A stretch of 9,176 nt of DNA from Desulfobacteraceae bacterium (GCA_011048855.1 DSCZ01000361.1:1-9176); one strand, 5' to 3'; shown: positions 1 to 7,381, numbered from the stretch's first letter. Notes: generated from the sequence alone by a model not told the origin. A program made the numbers and translations.

Positions 1-211
1 ATTCATCCACTGCGGTTATCGAAACACGCGTACCGATGGTCCATTTTTCCTGGGAAGCCTTAAAGGTCCTGCAGTCAAATTTGACCGCTTCGGCCGCAGC
101 AGGGCATATGGCCGTAACGGCGGTCCCCACCCCCAACAGGCCTGAGAGCCGCAGAAACGCCCGCCTGTCCAGACTTCCTACCCTGGAGAGATCAGAGATA
201 TGTTTTTCCAT
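1..211 (-). CDS. apbE: N-terminus of a Tat-exported protein, probably ApbE (FAD:protein FMN transferase); cut by window edge
   Basis: An open frame of 70 codons runs from an ATG at 211-209 off the left edge of the window. A good ribosome binding site (AGGAAAG) sits just upstream. The visible residues form a Tat signal peptide: a twin-arginine motif DRRAFLRLSG (Arg16-Arg17), a hydrophobic stretch at about 18-40, and a likely signal peptidase site after AEA (40-42). The mature start, VKFD..., followed by IGTRVSIT at about 59-66, resembles the N-terminus of ApbE proteins, where MGT-x-VS-x-T is typical. ApbE transfers FMN from FAD to Thr/Ser of exported or membrane redox proteins such as NqrC and RnfG. 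The catalytic part lies outside the window, so the family call rests on the N-terminal resemblance only. No obvious flavinylation target is in view. The Tat signal is more certain than the ApbE identity. The gene lies 134 bp downstream of hdrA on the same strand, and I see no strong terminator or promoter between them. Confidence 0.65.
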   Translation of the reverse strand, partial: MEKHISDLSRVGSLDRRAFLRLSGLLGVGTAVTAICPAAAEAVKFDCRTFKASQEKWTIGTRVSITAVDE

Positions 212-345
212 TGGCCTTTCCTGTGTGTCGGCTGGCAAGAAATAAACGTCAAAACACTTTCTTTCTACACATTCGGGCGGAAAAATGCAAGCCTTACCCG
301 CAAAAATTCATACCGCGCAGGGTAGACACGCCCTTGTTATGAAGG

Positions 346-3300
346 TTACAGCGAATCGATCATGGACATTATCTGGCCCATTTCGAACCCCTTCAGGTTC
401 AACGCCCCGGAACGGCAGGAAGATACGCACAAGCCGCACCCTTTACAGAGGGCCGGTTCGACCTCCGCCTTGCCGGTTTTTTCGTTGAACCCGGGCGCCG
501 AATAAGGACAGATCGACACGCAGACACCACAGGCGCTGCAAAGATTCTGGTCCACATAGGCGACAGTCCCTGCCACCGGGATCGTTCGCGCGGAAAGAAG
601 CGTAACCGCGCGAGCGGCGGCGGCCTGCGCCTGGGTGATCGATTCATCGATCGGTTTCGGCGAATGAGCCAGCCCGCATATAAAAACCCCGTCGGTCGCG
701 AAATCCACCGGCCGCAATTTGACATGAGCCTCTGCGAAAAATCCGTCGTTGTTGCGGGTGACCTTAAAAAAGCGCGCCAGGGATTCGTCCTCGTCCGGCA
801 CCACCGCACTTGCAAGCACCAGCAGATCCGCCCGAAGCAACATCGCTCTGTTGAAGACCGTGTCCGTGAACATCATACCGAGGAAAGAACCCTGATCCGA
901 TACCTGAAGATCCTTGTCCGCATCATAGCGGATAAAAATGATCCCTTTCCCCCTGGCCTCGCGGTAAAGATCTTCTCTCAATCCGTAAGGGCGCATGTCG
1001 CGGTAAACAATATATATGGCCGCCGTTGGATTGAGCTCTTTAAGCCTAATTGCGCTCAAAAGGGACTGCGTACAACATATCTTGGAGCAATAAGGCCTCT
1101 CCGGGATACGGGATCCGACGCACTGCAAAAACACGGCTGAATTGATCTCTTTAACTGAATCTTTCTCCTCCATCAACCGACGCTGCAATTCGAGGCCGGT
1201 TACCACCCGCGGGCTCTCACCGTAAAGATGTTCTTCCGGAACCAATTCCGAGGCCCCGGAAGCGATGATCGTGACACCGTGTTCCAATTCGACGGATTCT
1301 CCCTTTTCCGAGACGGTGGTCTTGAAGTTCCCCACAAATCCGTTGACCCCGGTGATTTCGGCATTCAGGTGTACATCTATCGAGGGGTCCGATTCAACGC
1401 GCGAGATCATTTCGTGCAAAAACGCATGGACATCCTCCCTTCGCCAGGTTTCGGCGACGTTCCGTGCGTTCCCGCCCAGGCTTCCCGTCCGTTCAAGCAG
1501 GTAGGATTTGTAGCCCTGATCCGAAAGATTTATTGCCGCTGACATGCCTGCCACACCCCCGCCGATTACAAGCGCTCGCTGGTCTATTTCCAGTACCGGC
1601 TCGGTCAGTGGCTGCAGCAAAGTCACTTTGGAAACGGCCATGCGGACAAGATCCATAGCTTTTTCGGTGGCTTTTTCAGTATCGTCCCTGTGAACCCATG
1701 AACACTGGTTTCGGATATTGGCCATTTCGAACAGGTATTTGTTGATCCCGGCCCCTGTCAGAGTCTCCTGGAAAAGCGGCTCGTGGGTCTTCGGGGTGCA
1801 TGCGGCCACCACAACACGGTTCAAATTCTGTTCCCGGATGATCTGAGCCATTTTCTCCTGGGTATCCTGGGAACAGCTGAACAGATTCACCTCGGAATAA
1901 GCGACGTAGGGCAATCTTTCAGCAAAGGCTTTGACCCGTTCGACATCGACCGTCCCGGCTATGTTTGTCCCGCAGCAGCAAATGAAAACACCGATACGCG
2001 GGGACTCGCCACGGGTATCGGTCTCCCGGGGAACCTCCTTGGTGCGGGTCAGAGACCATCGCGATTCAGCAAGGGAGCCCCCGGCGACGCCCGCGGCCGC
2101 GCTTGAATCAATAACGGAGGACGGAATATCTTTCGGAGCCTGAAAGGTTCCGCAGACATAGATACCCGGAACCGAACTGCATACCGGGGAGAAGCTGCTC
2201 GTGGCTGCATACCCGTAATGGTTGAGTTCCACACCGAGCCTGCCTGCAAGTTCCCTTGACACGCTACTCACGCCGAGGCCGACGGACAGGACCACCATAT
2301 CGAAGGGTTCCTGCATTGCCCTGCCCTCGTCATCCACATAATTGATCAGGTAACGGCCGGATTCGGCGTCATAGGGAACGCCGATCACTCTCGATTTGAT
2401 GAAACGTACTCCCTGCTCGTCTTTGGCCCGGTTGTAATAACGTTCGAAATCCTTGCCGTTCGTCCGGATGTCTATATAAAACACGGCGGCATCGAGTTTA
2501 CCCTTGCTGTGTTCTTTGGCCAGCATCGCCTCCTTTACCGCATAGGTGCAGCACACAGCCGAGCAGTACCCCCGCGCCCCTATATGCTCGTCTCTCGATC
2601 CGACACACTGGAGCCAGGCGATTTTTTCGGGTTCCTTGTGATCCGACGGCCGGACCAGATGTCCGCCGGTGGGTCCGGAGGCGGAAAGTATTCTTTCAAA
2701 TTCAAGACTTGTCACTATATCGGGATAGCGGCTGTATCCGAAGGTATCGTGGGTGGACGGGTCAAAGGCTTCCCCACCCTGGGCGATGACAATCGCCCCG
2801 ACCTTCAGGTGATGCTGCTTTTCGGTGTCCTGGTAATTAATCGCCCCGGCAGGGCAGACTTTTTCGCAATTACCGCATTTATCTTTAGTAAGTTTGAGAC
2901 AATGCTCGGCATCAATTGCGTATTTGAGCGGAACGGCCTGGGGATATTTGACATAAATGGCCTTCCGCTTTGCCAGTCCGCCGTTGTATTCATCGGGGAC
3001 TTTTTTCGGACACTTCTCCGCACACAGCCCGCAGGCGATACATTTGTCCAGATCCACGTACCGGGGATGCTGGGTGACATCCACGGTAAAATCACCCTCC
3101 TCACCGGATATCGCAGTGACTTCGGAGAGCGTGAGCAACTCGATATTTATGTGCCGGCCGACCTCGACCAGTTTGGGGGAGATAATTCACATCGCACAGT
3201 CATTGGTCGGAAAGGTCTTGTCCAGCTGGGACATCATACCGCCTATGGAACTGGTTCGCTCCACAAGATATACGAAAAGTCCGGAGCCGGCCAGATCCAG

Positions 3301-3366
3301 CGCGGCCTGCATCCCTGTAATGCCGCCGCCGACAACCATAACCGCACCTGTTTTTTTCTGGGCCAT
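346..3366 (-). CDS. hdrA: Selenocysteine-containing HdrA with two flavin modules (1006 residues, TGA at codon 60 read as Sec)
   Basis: This is the flavin and iron-sulfur subunit of a heterodisulfide-reductase-type complex; the family performs flavin-based electron bifurcation or confurcation in the cytoplasm. The ATG at 3366-3364 was chosen because AGGAG lies 6 nt upstream and the FAD motif VVGGGITG follows at about 11-18. The conserved FPTNDCAM leads into an in-frame TGA (codon 60), and the same frame continues [12 protein letters not shown], so HdrA homology runs unbroken across the stop. Next come a two-cluster ferredoxin insert (Cys109/112/115/119 and Cys156/164/167/171) and the motif C254...C268, C272-C273. 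A second HdrA module starts at FICCCGTN (Cys463-465), has FAD motif GGGVAG at about 602 and repeats the Cys-rich motif (C749, C760, C764-765). It lacks the Sec/Cys motif and the ferredoxin insert. The C-terminus has two more [4Fe-4S] motifs (Cys943/946/949/953 and Cys974/977/980/984). The protein is longer than the roughly 650-residue methanogen HdrA because of the duplication. It is last of the three hdr-like genes, 106 bp after hdrB. Confidence 0.93.
3154..3171 (-). promoter_or_regulatory. Candidate bacterial SECIS hairpin inside hdrA
   Basis: Starting 16 nt after the TGA, the mRNA can form a 6-bp stem, CUGGUC pairing with GGCCGG (four Watson-Crick pairs and two G-U pairs), closed by the loop GAGGUC. 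The GU needed for SelB recognition lies 25-26 nt after the UGA, within the usual range for bacterial SECIS elements. The loop shares AGGUC with the E. coli fdhF SECIS loop. The stem is short and was found by eye, so the exact pairing is uncertain. Confidence 0.65.
3187..3189 (-). other. In-frame TGA, probable selenocysteine codon (Sec60 of HdrA)
   Basis: On the minus strand the codons read Asn-Asp-Cys-Ala-Met-TGA-Ile-Ile-Ser-Pro-Lys. HdrA proteins have Cys, and in some methanogens and Desulfobacterota selenocysteine, at exactly this place. Sixteen further sense codons join the TGA to the longer downstream open frame with no frame change, all of them recognisable HdrA sequence. Recoding explains this better than a nonsense mutation, because the stop falls on the one codon known to be Sec in this family and a SECIS-like hairpin follows it. 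Confidence 0.92.
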
Positions 3367-3372
3367 TGTCAA

Positions 3373-3377
3373 CTCCT
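3373..3377 (-). promoter_or_regulatory. hdrA: Ribosome binding site fixing the hdrA start
   Basis: AGGAG stands 6 nt before the ATG at 3366. The frame also contains upstream ATG codons at 3441 and 3390. Those would add 25 or 8 residues that match nothing in HdrA and leave the FAD motif further from the N-terminus, so the start at 3366 is preferred. Confidence 0.8.
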
Positions 3378-3397
3378 GGTTCGTTTCCATTCGAAAA

Positions 3398-3468
3398 TTC
3401 CGATCTTGGCAGATCCCTGATTTCTGATCCGGAAACTCCATACAGCGAGCATCCGGTATTTCCGAATG
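3398..3468 (-). promoter_or_regulatory. Two potential hairpins in the leader between hdrB and hdrA
   Basis: On the minus strand a 7-bp stem (CATTCGG with CCGGATG, one G-U pair, loop AAATA) spans 3468-3450 directly after the hdrB stop. A second spans 3434-3398: TTCCGGATC pairs with GATCGGAA with one bulged G, around a 20-nt loop that can pair further (CAGA with TCTG). Neither is followed by a T-run, so they do not look like terminators. They may mark RNA processing or translational control before the Sec-coding gene. Confidence 0.35.
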
Positions 3469-3472
3469 GGCA

Positions 3473-4342
3473 CTAGCTCAAGTATGATGTAATTTCGGAA
3501 ATATCCAACCGATTCTCAGCGAGACCCAGGGCATCGCCTCCAAGCCCCATCGAAAGCCCCAACAATTGGGGATACAATATCGAAGGGACAGTCTTCCCGC
3601 CGTTTTTTTTAGCTTCCATGTGCTCCTGGACCGTGTCGAACTGAATATGGCAAAACGGACAGGAGGTACACAGGAACCTGGCACCGGACTCCTGTGCGGA
3701 CGTTAACTTCCGACCGGTCAAGTTCCTCGAAAGCGAATCGTTTATGCCGGTGAGCGGAGCTCCGCAACAATCCAGCCTGGCCGACCACCCTACGCTTTGG
3801 GCGCCGGTTGCCTCGACGAGCCGATCGAAAATTACGGGAGCCACCGGATCGTCGAATTGCGTTATTGCTGACGGGCGAAGAGCATGACACCCGTAATGGA
3901 CGGCTATCGGTAGATCTTTGAAAACTCTTGTGACATTTCCCTTGATACTGTCAAGCCCCACGTCATGGTATAACACCGACAGCATGTGTTTGACCTTTAT
4001 GTCGCCGCTGTAATGAAGCCCCTCTGCCGCGAGCTTCCCGTTGATTTTCTCCTTCATCTCCGGTTCCTGCAAGAGCTGGTGCTGAGCTTCCTTGAATGTT
4101 CCAAACCCGCATTTGCAAAGTACCAGCAAATCAAGACCGGCCTGTTCGGCCAGGGCCATGTTGTGGGCTGCAGAAAGAAGAAAAGCGGTACGATCGAGAT
4201 TCCTTACAGGGTAGCCGCAGCAGGCGAACTCTTTGATATCTAAAAGATCAACACCCAACAGACCCAATACGGCCCGTGCAGATTGTTCATATTGAACGAC
4301 CCGCGCAGGAATATTGCAGCCCAAAAATATTGCATATTTCAT
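3473..4342 (-). CDS. hdrB: Heterodisulfide reductase subunit B-like protein (two CCG domains)
   Basis: At 289 residues this has the normal size and layout of HdrB, the cytoplasmic subunit whose CCG domains hold non-cubane [4Fe-4S] clusters and reduce a disulfide (CoM-S-S-CoB in methanogens; the substrate in bacteria is usually unknown). The first CCG domain has Cys9, Cys41-Cys42 and then C76-K-C78-G79 before FGTFKEA. The second has Cys152 (HYGCHALRP), Cys192-Cys193 (DCCGAPLTG) and Cys225/228/231 in [12 protein letters not shown], the usual end of the family. The first domain is odd: where HdrB usually has CxxC it has CxCG, so one ligand is moved or lost. The start ATG at 4342 is preceded by GAGGG, and the initial MKYAIFLGC matches HdrB N-termini. 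It lies between the membrane Fe-S subunit (75 bp upstream) and hdrA (106 bp downstream), so a single complex is likely. Confidence 0.93.
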   Translation of the reverse strand: MKYAIFLGCNIPARVVQYEQSARAVLGLLGVDLLDIKEFACCGYPVRNLDRTAFLLSAAHNMALAEQAGLDLLVLCKCGFGTFKEAQHQLLQEPEMKEKINGKLAAEGLHYSGDIKVKHMLSVLYHDVGLDSIKGNVTRVFKDLPIAVHYGCHALRPSAITQFDDPVAPVIFDRLVEATGAQSVGWSARLDCCGAPLTGINDSLSRNLTGRKLTSAQESGARFLCTSCPFCHIQFDTVQEHMEAKKNGGKTVPSILYPQLLGLSMGLGGDALGLAENRLDISEITSYLS

Positions 4343-4373
4343 TGCGTTCCCTCTGACAAATATCTTGTTGATA

Positions 4374-4407
4374 AACCCGCCCTACCCCTGATCCAACGCT
4401 GCGGGTT
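4374..4407 (-). repeat. Inverted repeat in the gap between the membrane subunit and hdrB
   Basis: AACCCGC and GCGGGTT form a perfect 7-bp inverted repeat around 20 nt, just after the stop of the membrane subunit gene and about 30 nt before the hdrB start. No T-run follows on the minus strand, so intrinsic termination is unlikely. It may be an RNA-stability or processing hairpin. Confidence 0.45.
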
Positions 4408-4417
4408 ACAAATTGCC

Positions 4418-6187
4418 TTATGCCGCTTCGGCCGGTGGCTCCTCGTTCGAAACAGCGCCTGCCCTTTCGGCCGCCACGTTCTTAAGTTGATAGAGCACAT
4501 CGGTCACGCAAACCTTCTGCGGGCAATGCTCCTGGCACTGGTAACAGGTCACGCAATCCCAAATCATACGCGCCCCGGATGCCACCTCGGTGAGGCCGAG
4601 TCCCATCGCACACATGATTTGATGAGGTAATAGTCCCAGGATTTCTGCTGGATCATCGTATGCCGCCACAACGGGGCACACCGTCGTACACGTACGACAA
4701 CCGAAGCAATAAGCGAAGCTGCCGGCATCTTCGGGTGGTCTTTCCCGGCCTTCTCCAAGCGTGAGATCCAGGGGTTCATCCGAGTCTATCACCGCATCGA
4801 AACCACCGGCCGCTGCAGTCCGGGCTCGATCGATCGGCGGCGGATAGTCATATACGGTTAATTCTTGGCGTTTCAGCCCCCTCAGCAGGGAATACGGGGA
4901 TAAAACGGCAGCCACAGGAACCGGCCTGTGAATCAATTCCTCCCGTACATCCACCCACAGTTCCTTCAAATTGATGCCGGCGGGGCATACCACTGTGCAG
5001 CGGTCACAGTTCGTACACAGGTACACTCCTTCGACCAGAGCATTCAGTTCTTTGTCTCCGACCGGCCTTCCGTCGGCCAGTTGCCTGAGAATCTGCATCT
5101 TTTCGGCAGGAAGGATGCAGTCATTCCCGCGGGCCTCATAGACCGTAGCAGCCGAACACCTGAGGCTGCACGTCGCACAATGCATGCAGGCGTCCAGCTC
5201 CAGCGCCTGTATCGTGGCTATATTGGCGGCTGAAGCAGAAGATCTGTCAGTGACGGCGTTTGCAAGAATGCTCAAGGGCGTAACAATTATATGGGCCATC
5301 TTGCTGAAAGGCAGATAAGCGAGCCCCACAAGACAGGCCAGCACGTGTATCCACCACAGAAAAACAGTCACGCCGGCCCTGTCGAGTGCTCCAGCGAACG
5401 AGGAAATAGTCTTGGCCAGCACAAAGCCTCCGGGTGACCACTGGGGGGATGAATGGCAGAAGGCGCAGTCCATATCGTGGGTCTCCCGCCCCATCTCGAT
5501 CAAGTCGTCATCAAAAGGCGCCTTCACATTCGGAGAAACGAGTCCGTATTCCTTCACCCACAGGCTTTCGAGACCTTCGAATTCCTCTTCCCCCTCCGAA
5601 ACAATCGAGAAGTCTTCAACCATGCGCATGAAAACCGAATGGGAGGTTATTTTCAAACCTGTCAGGAAAAACCCGGAAAGGATTATAACCACGATGATCA
5701 CTATACCGTAGATATCCATGCGGTTTGAATGCATCCTGGGCACTTTGAGTATAAAACGCCGGTAAACTGCGATCGCAATCCCCGCAATCACAACAAGCCC
5801 GAAAAAATCACGGAGAAAAAAGAACGGGTTGACGGTGGAGGAATAATCCGTGAAGATTTTGGCGGTCACCACCTCTCCCAGTGCATGCATCACCAGCAGA
5901 AGGATAAACCCGTAGTAGATCAACAGATGCATAACCCACCGCAACGGGTTTTCTTGCAGGATTTTGCGCTGGAGAAGTATTTCGAGCACGAAAACCTTGA
6001 TCAGCACGAAAAACTTCCTGCTCGCTATAACCCGGCCTATTCCCGAAACGGCCTCTATAAATCTGGCTCGAGGGCTTATGTCCCTGCCTGTAGCCCCGAT
6101 CTTACGTGTGAACCACCTGGAGATACGGTAGACAAAACCGGCCAGAAACACAAAAACGGCGGCATATAAAGACACCGTGAATGCCAT
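4418..6187 (-). CDS. Membrane cytochrome b / tandem HdrC-like iron-sulfur protein with a CxxCH heme c motif
   Basis: At 589 residues this is a fusion of a NarI/HdrE-type membrane domain to two HdrC-type domains. Hydrophobic helices lie at about 4-22, 84-106, 126-146, 158-178 and 272-294. Basic loops at 23-83 and 142-156 place the N-terminus outside and the C-terminus in the cytoplasm, the NarI topology. His87 and His101 (helix 2) and His281 and His299 (at and after helix 5) are candidate heme b ligands. The acidic loop at 180-271, predicted periplasmic, contains C241-A-F-C244-H245, a covalent heme c site. The cytoplasmic part has four CxxCxxCxxxC motifs in two pairs: Cys334/337/340/344 with Cys391/394/397/401, and Cys494/497/500/504 with Cys545/548/551/555. 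It lacks CCG domains, which lie in the next gene, hdrB. It resembles HdrE/QmoC/EMO-type quinone oxidoreductases but matches none in domain order. The substrate, probably menaquinone, is inferred. The start is firm: AAGGAGGT lies 7 nt upstream of the ATG. Confidence 0.88.
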   Translation of the reverse strand: MAFTVSLYAAVFVFLAGFVYRISRWFTRKIGATGRDISPRARFIEAVSGIGRVIASRKFFVLIKVFVLEILLQRKILQENPLRWVMHLLIYYGFILLLVMHALGEVVTAKIFTDYSSTVNPFFFLRDFFGLVVIAGIAIAVYRRFILKVPRMHSNRMDIYGIVIIVVIILSGFFLTGLKITSHSVFMRMVEDFSIVSEGEEEFEGLESLWVKEYGLVSPNVKAPFDDDLIEMGRETHDMDCAFCHSSPQWSPGGFVLAKTISSFAGALDRAGVTVFLWWIHVLACLVGLAYLPFSKMAHIIVTPLSILANAVTDRSSASAANIATIQALELDACMHCATCSLRCSAATVYEARGNDCILPAEKMQILRQLADGRPVGDKELNALVEGVYLCTNCDRCTVVCPAGINLKELWVDVREELIHRPVPVAAVLSPYSLLRGLKRQELTVYDYPPPIDRARTAAAGGFDAVIDSDEPLDLTLGEGRERPPEDAGSFAYCFGCRTCTTVCPVVAAYDDPAEILGLLPHQIMCAMGLGLTEVASGARMIWDCVTCYQCQEHCPQKVCVTDVLYQLKNVAAERAGAVSNEEPPAEAA

Positions 6188-6194
6188 AGTCGAA

Positions 6195-6202
6195 ACCTCC
6201 TT
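6195..6202 (-). promoter_or_regulatory. Perfect Shine-Dalgarno before the hdr-like gene cluster
   Basis: AAGGAGGT lies 7 nt upstream of the ATG at 6187. It is the strongest ribosome binding site in the window and suggests high translation of the membrane subunit, consistent with an independently expressed unit starting here. Confidence 0.85.
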
Positions 6203-6250
6203 GTTCCTTACTCACGGGCATGTGTCCGGTGCAAACAACGGTTTGGTTCC

Positions 6251-6286
6251 CAATATAGAAATAATATTATTGTCCTCGATTTGTCC
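6251..6286 (-). promoter_or_regulatory. Candidate control region: 12-bp AT palindrome and tandem GGACAA repeat
   Basis: The gap before the hdr-like cluster contains the perfect palindrome AATAATATTATT (6260-6271). Overlapping it by two bases and extending to 6286 are two copies of GGACAA whose starts are 11 bp apart, about one helical turn. TATATT (6251-6256) and TAATAT nearby could serve as a -10 element, but no well-spaced -35 box is convincing. This is a plausible promoter and operator region for the three hdr-like genes. Confidence 0.35.
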
Positions 6287-6321
6287 AAGATCAGGCCTGG
6301 GGTGCAGCAGGCGGGCTGGGC

Positions 6322-6342
6322 AAAAGGACCGCTTCAGAACGG
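6322..6342 (-). terminator. Weak candidate intrinsic terminator after the Gate-domain gene
   Basis: On the minus strand CCGTT and AGCGG pair (5 bp, one G-T) around the tetraloop CTGA, followed by TCCTTTT. The stem and T-run are both short. It lies 42 bp after the stop at 6384 and would separate the Gate-domain gene from the hdr-like cluster. Confidence 0.25.
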
Positions 6343-6383
6343 AAACCGGGGTCACTTTAAAGGCTCCTTCTGACGTTGTCAAG

Positions 6384-7370
6384 TCAAGTGGCGCCATGCC
6401 ATAAAAAACGTTCGGCCCAGCCTGCAGGCAAACGCCTGCAGACCGTGGCGATGAGTCCCACCGCAGCAAGCGAAAAAAGGACTCTTGCCAGTAAAACACC
6501 GGAGATATGCCCACCGATCATAACCATCAACAGGGTATCTTCAATCAAACTGTGGGAAAGCCCCATCAAAGTGATTGAAAAAAAAAGATCACGCGGAGGC
6601 ACTGTGCCGGATTTCGCCTGGTGAATGATCAGGCCGCCGCCGTAGGCTATTCCTAATGTGAGTCCGATCATCGTGACGGTGGAGGCCACCGGACCTATGC
6701 CCATCAACGCCAGCGCCGGCCTCAATATACGGTTGAGGGCGCTTATCACCCCGAAATGCTCGAGAAGCCTCATTGCGGCAAGCAATACTATTATTATCAA
6801 GAATATCCCGGCAAGGGTGCGCACTTCCCCGGCGGCCCACACCGCCAGCGTTTTCGTTGCTCCACCGACCGGAGACTCCGGGCTGAACATGATCCGGGCA
6901 GGATCTTCCAGGGTTCCGGTTAAACTGTAAAACCGGGATAGCAGCCAGCCGAGCACGAAAGCACCCAGCAGCCGGGAGGCCGCCTGAAACGGCAGCCTCG
7001 TTCCCGATTTCTGGGCTATTCGAAGCTCCACCGGCAGTGCATGAGCCACCAGCATCATAGTGCATATAACCGTCACCTGAGCCGTGGACAGGGGAGTGTG
7101 CTCGACGAATGTCACCAGCAGGATTATCCCGGCATAAACGCCGTTGATGATCGCCGCGGCCCAGACGAAGCCCATCTCGCCCGGCAGCCCCACCAACTTC
7201 ATAACAGGCGAAAGGGGGGCCGCCAGATACCGGATCAGATCCATTTCCTGAAGAATCTTTACGACGATTATCAACGGGATCATGATCTTGTACAGATCCC
7301 AGGTGATTGAAACCGCATCCCTTAAAACCTGTTTTGCAGCGCTGATCGGATTTTTTGGCGTGCATGTCAT
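6384..7370 (-). CDS. Membrane protein with two nucleoside-recognition (Gate) halves
   Basis: This is a 328-residue, very hydrophobic protein. It looks like two homologous halves of the Gate/nucleoside-recognition type, a fold also found in FeoB and spore maturation proteins and associated with transport. The first half contains GLPGEMGFVW at 61-70, a Gly-rich membrane stretch INGVYAGIILL at 75-85 and AHALPVELRIAQKSG at 109-123. The second half repeats the pattern: a helix at 187-200, TLGIAYGGGLIIHQAKSG at about 238-255, then LSHSLIEDT at 271-279. The paired H-x-L/x-x-E patterns (His110/Glu115 and His273/Glu277) within predicted helices are typical. The substrate cannot be told from sequence; nucleosides, ions or metabolites are all possible. 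The ATG at 7370 is the only credible start, since the upstream frame to the stop near 7425 has no ATG, GTG or TTG. No Shine-Dalgarno precedes it. It lies 59 bp after korC and 196 bp before the hdr-like cluster. Confidence 0.82.
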   Translation of the reverse strand: MTCTPKNPISAAKQVLRDAVSITWDLYKIMIPLIIVVKILQEMDLIRYLAAPLSPVMKLVGLPGEMGFVWAAAIINGVYAGIILLVTFVEHTPLSTAQVTVICTMMLVAHALPVELRIAQKSGTRLPFQAASRLLGAFVLGWLLSRFYSLTGTLEDPARIMFSPESPVGGATKTLAVWAAGEVRTLAGIFLIIIVLLAAMRLLEHFGVISALNRILRPALALMGIGPVASTVTMIGLTLGIAYGGGLIIHQAKSGTVPPRDLFFSITLMGLSHSLIEDTLLMVMIGGHISGVLLARVLFSLAAVGLIATVCRRLPAGWAERFLWHGAT

Positions 7371-7381
7371 AGGACAAGATT

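Noticed and set aside
212..345. Possible terminator between hdrA and apbE
   Set aside because: The best stem (TACC with GGTA) has only 4 bp and its T-run is offset by four bases. Not strong enough to call.
346..3138. hdrA as a 930-residue protein starting at a TTG
   Set aside because: The start would cut the protein after the first FAD motif and the conserved Cys/Sec site, and there is no ribosome binding site before the TTG. The Sec read-through explains the data better.
2509..3420. 303-codon open frame on the plus strand
   Set aside because: It is antisense to the start of hdrA and shows no domain or ribosome binding site evidence.
3187..3441. Separate 84-residue protein, or hdrA starting at 3441
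   Set aside because: The first 25 residues match nothing in HdrA, and AGGAG is placed correctly for the ATG at 3366. The fragment is the N-terminus of HdrA, not a separate gene.
6203..6260. Sigma-54 promoter before the hdr-like cluster
   Set aside because: A TTGC-like -12 box is present, but no GG stands at the required spacing.
6420..6441. GCCTGCAGGC palindrome with a second GCCTGCAG copy
   Set aside because: It lies inside the coding end of the Gate-domain gene and is explained by Leu-Pro-Ala-Gly-type codons. No mobile element features are nearby.
6212..6514. 100-codon minus-strand frame across the end of the Gate-domain gene and the gap
   Set aside because: There is no ribosome binding site, half of it overlaps the Gate-domain gene in another frame, and no family is recognised.
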